A DNA stretch of 64,000 nucleotides, taken from NCBI GenBank assembly GCA_963704505.1, contig OY969912.1:1426001-1490000 (forward strand). The letters are read 5' to 3'. The stretch comes from VRUE01 sp963704505. Its GTDB lineage: Bacteria > Actinomycetota > Thermoleophilia > Solirubrobacterales > 70-9. The notes beneath the pieces are model-generated. The model saw only the letters and a program-made list of their open reading frames with translations, made no database searches and was not told the origin of the DNA. Shown here piece by piece: positions 62,732 to 64,000 of this stretch (positions are counted from its first letter, which is position 1; each line of letters opens with the position of its first letter). The position numbers were made by a program, and so were the translations under genes.

Positions 62732-64000
62732 CTACGGTTCGGGGCTCGCGCCGGCGCCTTCGGCGGGCGCTTCCGCGGGCGGTTCGGCCGGCGGCGGGGG
62801 CGGAGTCACTTCGACGGGCGCCGGCGGTGCTTCGGCCGATCCTTCGGTCGAGCCGCCGACGGTGACGACGACGGTGCCGCCGCTGGCGGTGCTGCCGCTC
62901 TGGGCTGAGGCGTCGGTCAACGCCGGGACGACCGGCTTGGACCCGGACGGGATTCCGCCGCCTTCGACCGCGACGATCGAGGAGTCCGCGTCATCGGCGA
63001 CCACTGTCAGTTCGGGTTCGGCGGGGGGAGCGACTTCGATGGGAGGCTGGGGCTCCGGCGCGGTCACCGGAGCGGCTTCCACGGAGGCCGGGACGGCGGC
63101 GATTTCGACCTGTTGGGCGGGCCGGGCGCTGGAGATCTTCGGCGCGGCGGCCTGCGGGGCCTGGCGGGAGATCGCTGCCGAGGGCTGGCCGGGCGTGGTG
63201 TCGACCTGCTGCTTGACCTCGACCGCACCGGCGGTGAGGACCGCGGCGGCAACGGCGCCGACGGCCGCCTTGGTTCCGATCGCTCCGCCGACGGCTCCGA
63301 GGCCACCCGCGGCACCGGATCCACTCAGCGCGGCGCTGACGCCGCCGACCGCTCCGGTGGCCGCGGTGCCGGCACCGGCGCCCGCGGCGCCGGCTCCGGC
63401 ACCTCCGGACGCGCCGCCGAAGCCGAGCTTGCCGGCGAGGAAGGCTTTGGCCGCGAGCAGCGGACCGACCGGGAAGAGCGCCGCCAGGACCTTGTCGTTG
63501 GAGCGGACCTGGGAGCGGAAGTCAGAGCATTCGTCGCAGTCGCGGACGTGACGGCGGACGGGGCCGGAGACCTTGCGCAGCCCCTCGGCGGCCTCGGCCA
63601 GCTCGAGCCGGACCTCGCCGCAGGTCAGCTGGCGGGCCTGGCTTGCCTCGGCGAGCGAGATCCGCGCCCGGACCAGCAGCGACTTGACCGACGGCACGCT
63701 GGTGTCCATCGCCTGGGCGATCTCCTCATAAGACATCGCGTCCATCTCACGCAGAAGAAGGGCCGAGCGCTGGGTCTCGGGAAGCTTGCCGACATCGGTG
63801 AGGAGCTGGCGGAACTCCTCCCTGTTGTGGACCTTCTCCGCGGTGGAGGCGGCCTCGACCATCGGCACCATGTCCATCGATTCCTGTGCGTCGGCGGTCG
63901 GTTTGCGCAGGTGGTTGAGGCAGCGGTTGCGGGCGATCCGGTAGAGCCAAGGCCGAAGGTTGATCTCGCGCTCATCGGCGAGCATCGCTTTGTAGGCGTT
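62732..64000 (-). CDS. ECF-type sigma factor fused to zinc-finger anti-sigma-like and membrane segments, partial (cut by right edge)
   Basis: The visible 422 codons start mid-gene. Region 2 ends in REINLRPWLYRIARNRCLNH; sigma region 4 reads TQRSALLLREMDAMSYEEIA then QAMDTSVPSVKSLLVRARIS. Directly after comes a zf-HC2-like finger (LTCGEVRLEL, then RHVRDCDECSDF, giving C, H, C, C), usually found on separate anti-sigma factors. Two hydrophobic alanine/glycine-rich segments follow, the second (AVGAVAAAVLTAGAVEV) a likely membrane anchor, then a long Pro/Ala/Val/Glu-rich tail. The fusion suggests a membrane-tethered, self-inhibited sigma factor. Convergent with the MBL-fold gene. Confidence 0.85.
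   Translation of the reverse strand, partial: NAYKAMLADEREINLRPWLYRIARNRCLNHLRKPTADAQESMDMVPMVEAASTAEKVHNREEFRQLLTDVGKLPETQRSALLLREMDAMSYEEIAQAMDTSVPSVKSLLVRARISLAEASQARQLTCGEVRLELAEAAEGLRKVSGPVRRHVRDCDECSDFRSQVRSNDKVLAALFPVGPLLAAKAFLAGKLGFGGASGGAGAGAAGAGAGTAATGAVGGVSAALSGSGAAGGLGAVGGAIGTKAAVGAVAAAVLTAGAVEVKQQVDTTPGQPSAAISRQAPQAAAPKISSARPAQQVEIAAVPASVEAAPVTAPEPQPPIEVAPPAEPELTVVADDADSSIVAVEGGGIPSGSKPVVPALTDASAQSGSTASGGTVVVTVGGSTEGSAEAPPAPVEVTPPPPPAEPPAEAPAEGAGASPEP

Overview
The window is high-GC, actinobacterial DNA. Gene content and order point to the class Thermoleophilia (Solirubrobacterales or relatives). The clues are two secreted CSLREAI-type beta-helix proteins with the FECKLD-type C-terminal module, DUF6159 membrane proteins, a sigma factor fused to a membrane anchor, a DhnA-type class I aldolase, and a tRNA-Gln just ahead of glmU. 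This placement rests on protein resemblance seen by eye; no 16S gene lies in the window.

Layout. 1-2.1 kb: a cut-off AT-hook/winged-helix protein, a fatty-acid-hydroxylase-like membrane protein, a Cys4 miniprotein and a 540-bp gene-free stretch full of inverted repeats. 2.1-6.5 kb: Hsp20, Lon and a GT-C glycosyltransferase. 6.6-9.9 kb: a tail-anchored protein, a TetR regulator and an MMPL exporter. 9.9-13 kb: an amidase and a diiron R2-like/SCP2 fusion. 12.7-13.8 kb: an island of very small ORFs. 14-19.9 kb: acyl-CoA ligase, PRC-barrel, DUF4234, an FKBP lipoprotein, an AlkZ-like protein, SRPBCC and DUF6159. 19.9-31.6 kb: glyS, FmdB, an LCP transferase, ROK kinase, rsmI, metG, an alpha-hydroxy-acid oxidase, tatD, rsmA, ispE and a DedA-PAP2 fusion. 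31.7-33.6 kb: a PucR regulator, tRNA-Gln and an HdeD-like protein. 33.8-55.8 kb: the actinobacterial housekeeping string glmU-prs-rplY-pth-mfd-(foldase)-eno-ftsB-like. It is split by two accessory blocks: GDPD, an ABC exporter, DUF6159 and a UbiB-like kinase; then enoyl-CoA hydratase, two beta-helix paralogues, a frameshifted polysaccharide deacetylase and a membrane protein. 55.9-64 kb: a second GT-C protein, small conserved proteins, SNase, class I aldolase, a rhomboid relative without its catalytic residues, an MBL-fold hydrolase and a cut-off sigma/anti-sigma fusion.

How genes start is the most informative global signal. At least fourteen genes have a TANNNT-like -10 box (often TAGNNT) 6-8 nt before the start codon and no Shine-Dalgarno, which is the signature of leaderless mRNAs. 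Inside operons, starts overlap stops (ATGA, GTGA, TGATG). Three genes (amidase, AlkZ-like protein, peptidyl-tRNA hydrolase) read best if translation begins at ATC. In the amidase the ATC sits exactly where a leaderless start should be, and in the AlkZ-like gene the junction is TGATC where TGATG is usual.

Other unusual features: two 213-bp 3'-terminal modules (one mismatch) in otherwise diverged neighbouring genes; two tandem microproteins sharing an LEIPV motif; intergenic palindromes with 12-22 bp perfect arms ending 20-35 bp before the next start codon; and a tandem pair of hairpins whose stems differ by compensatory changes. I found no CRISPR array, prophage, transposase or rRNA.
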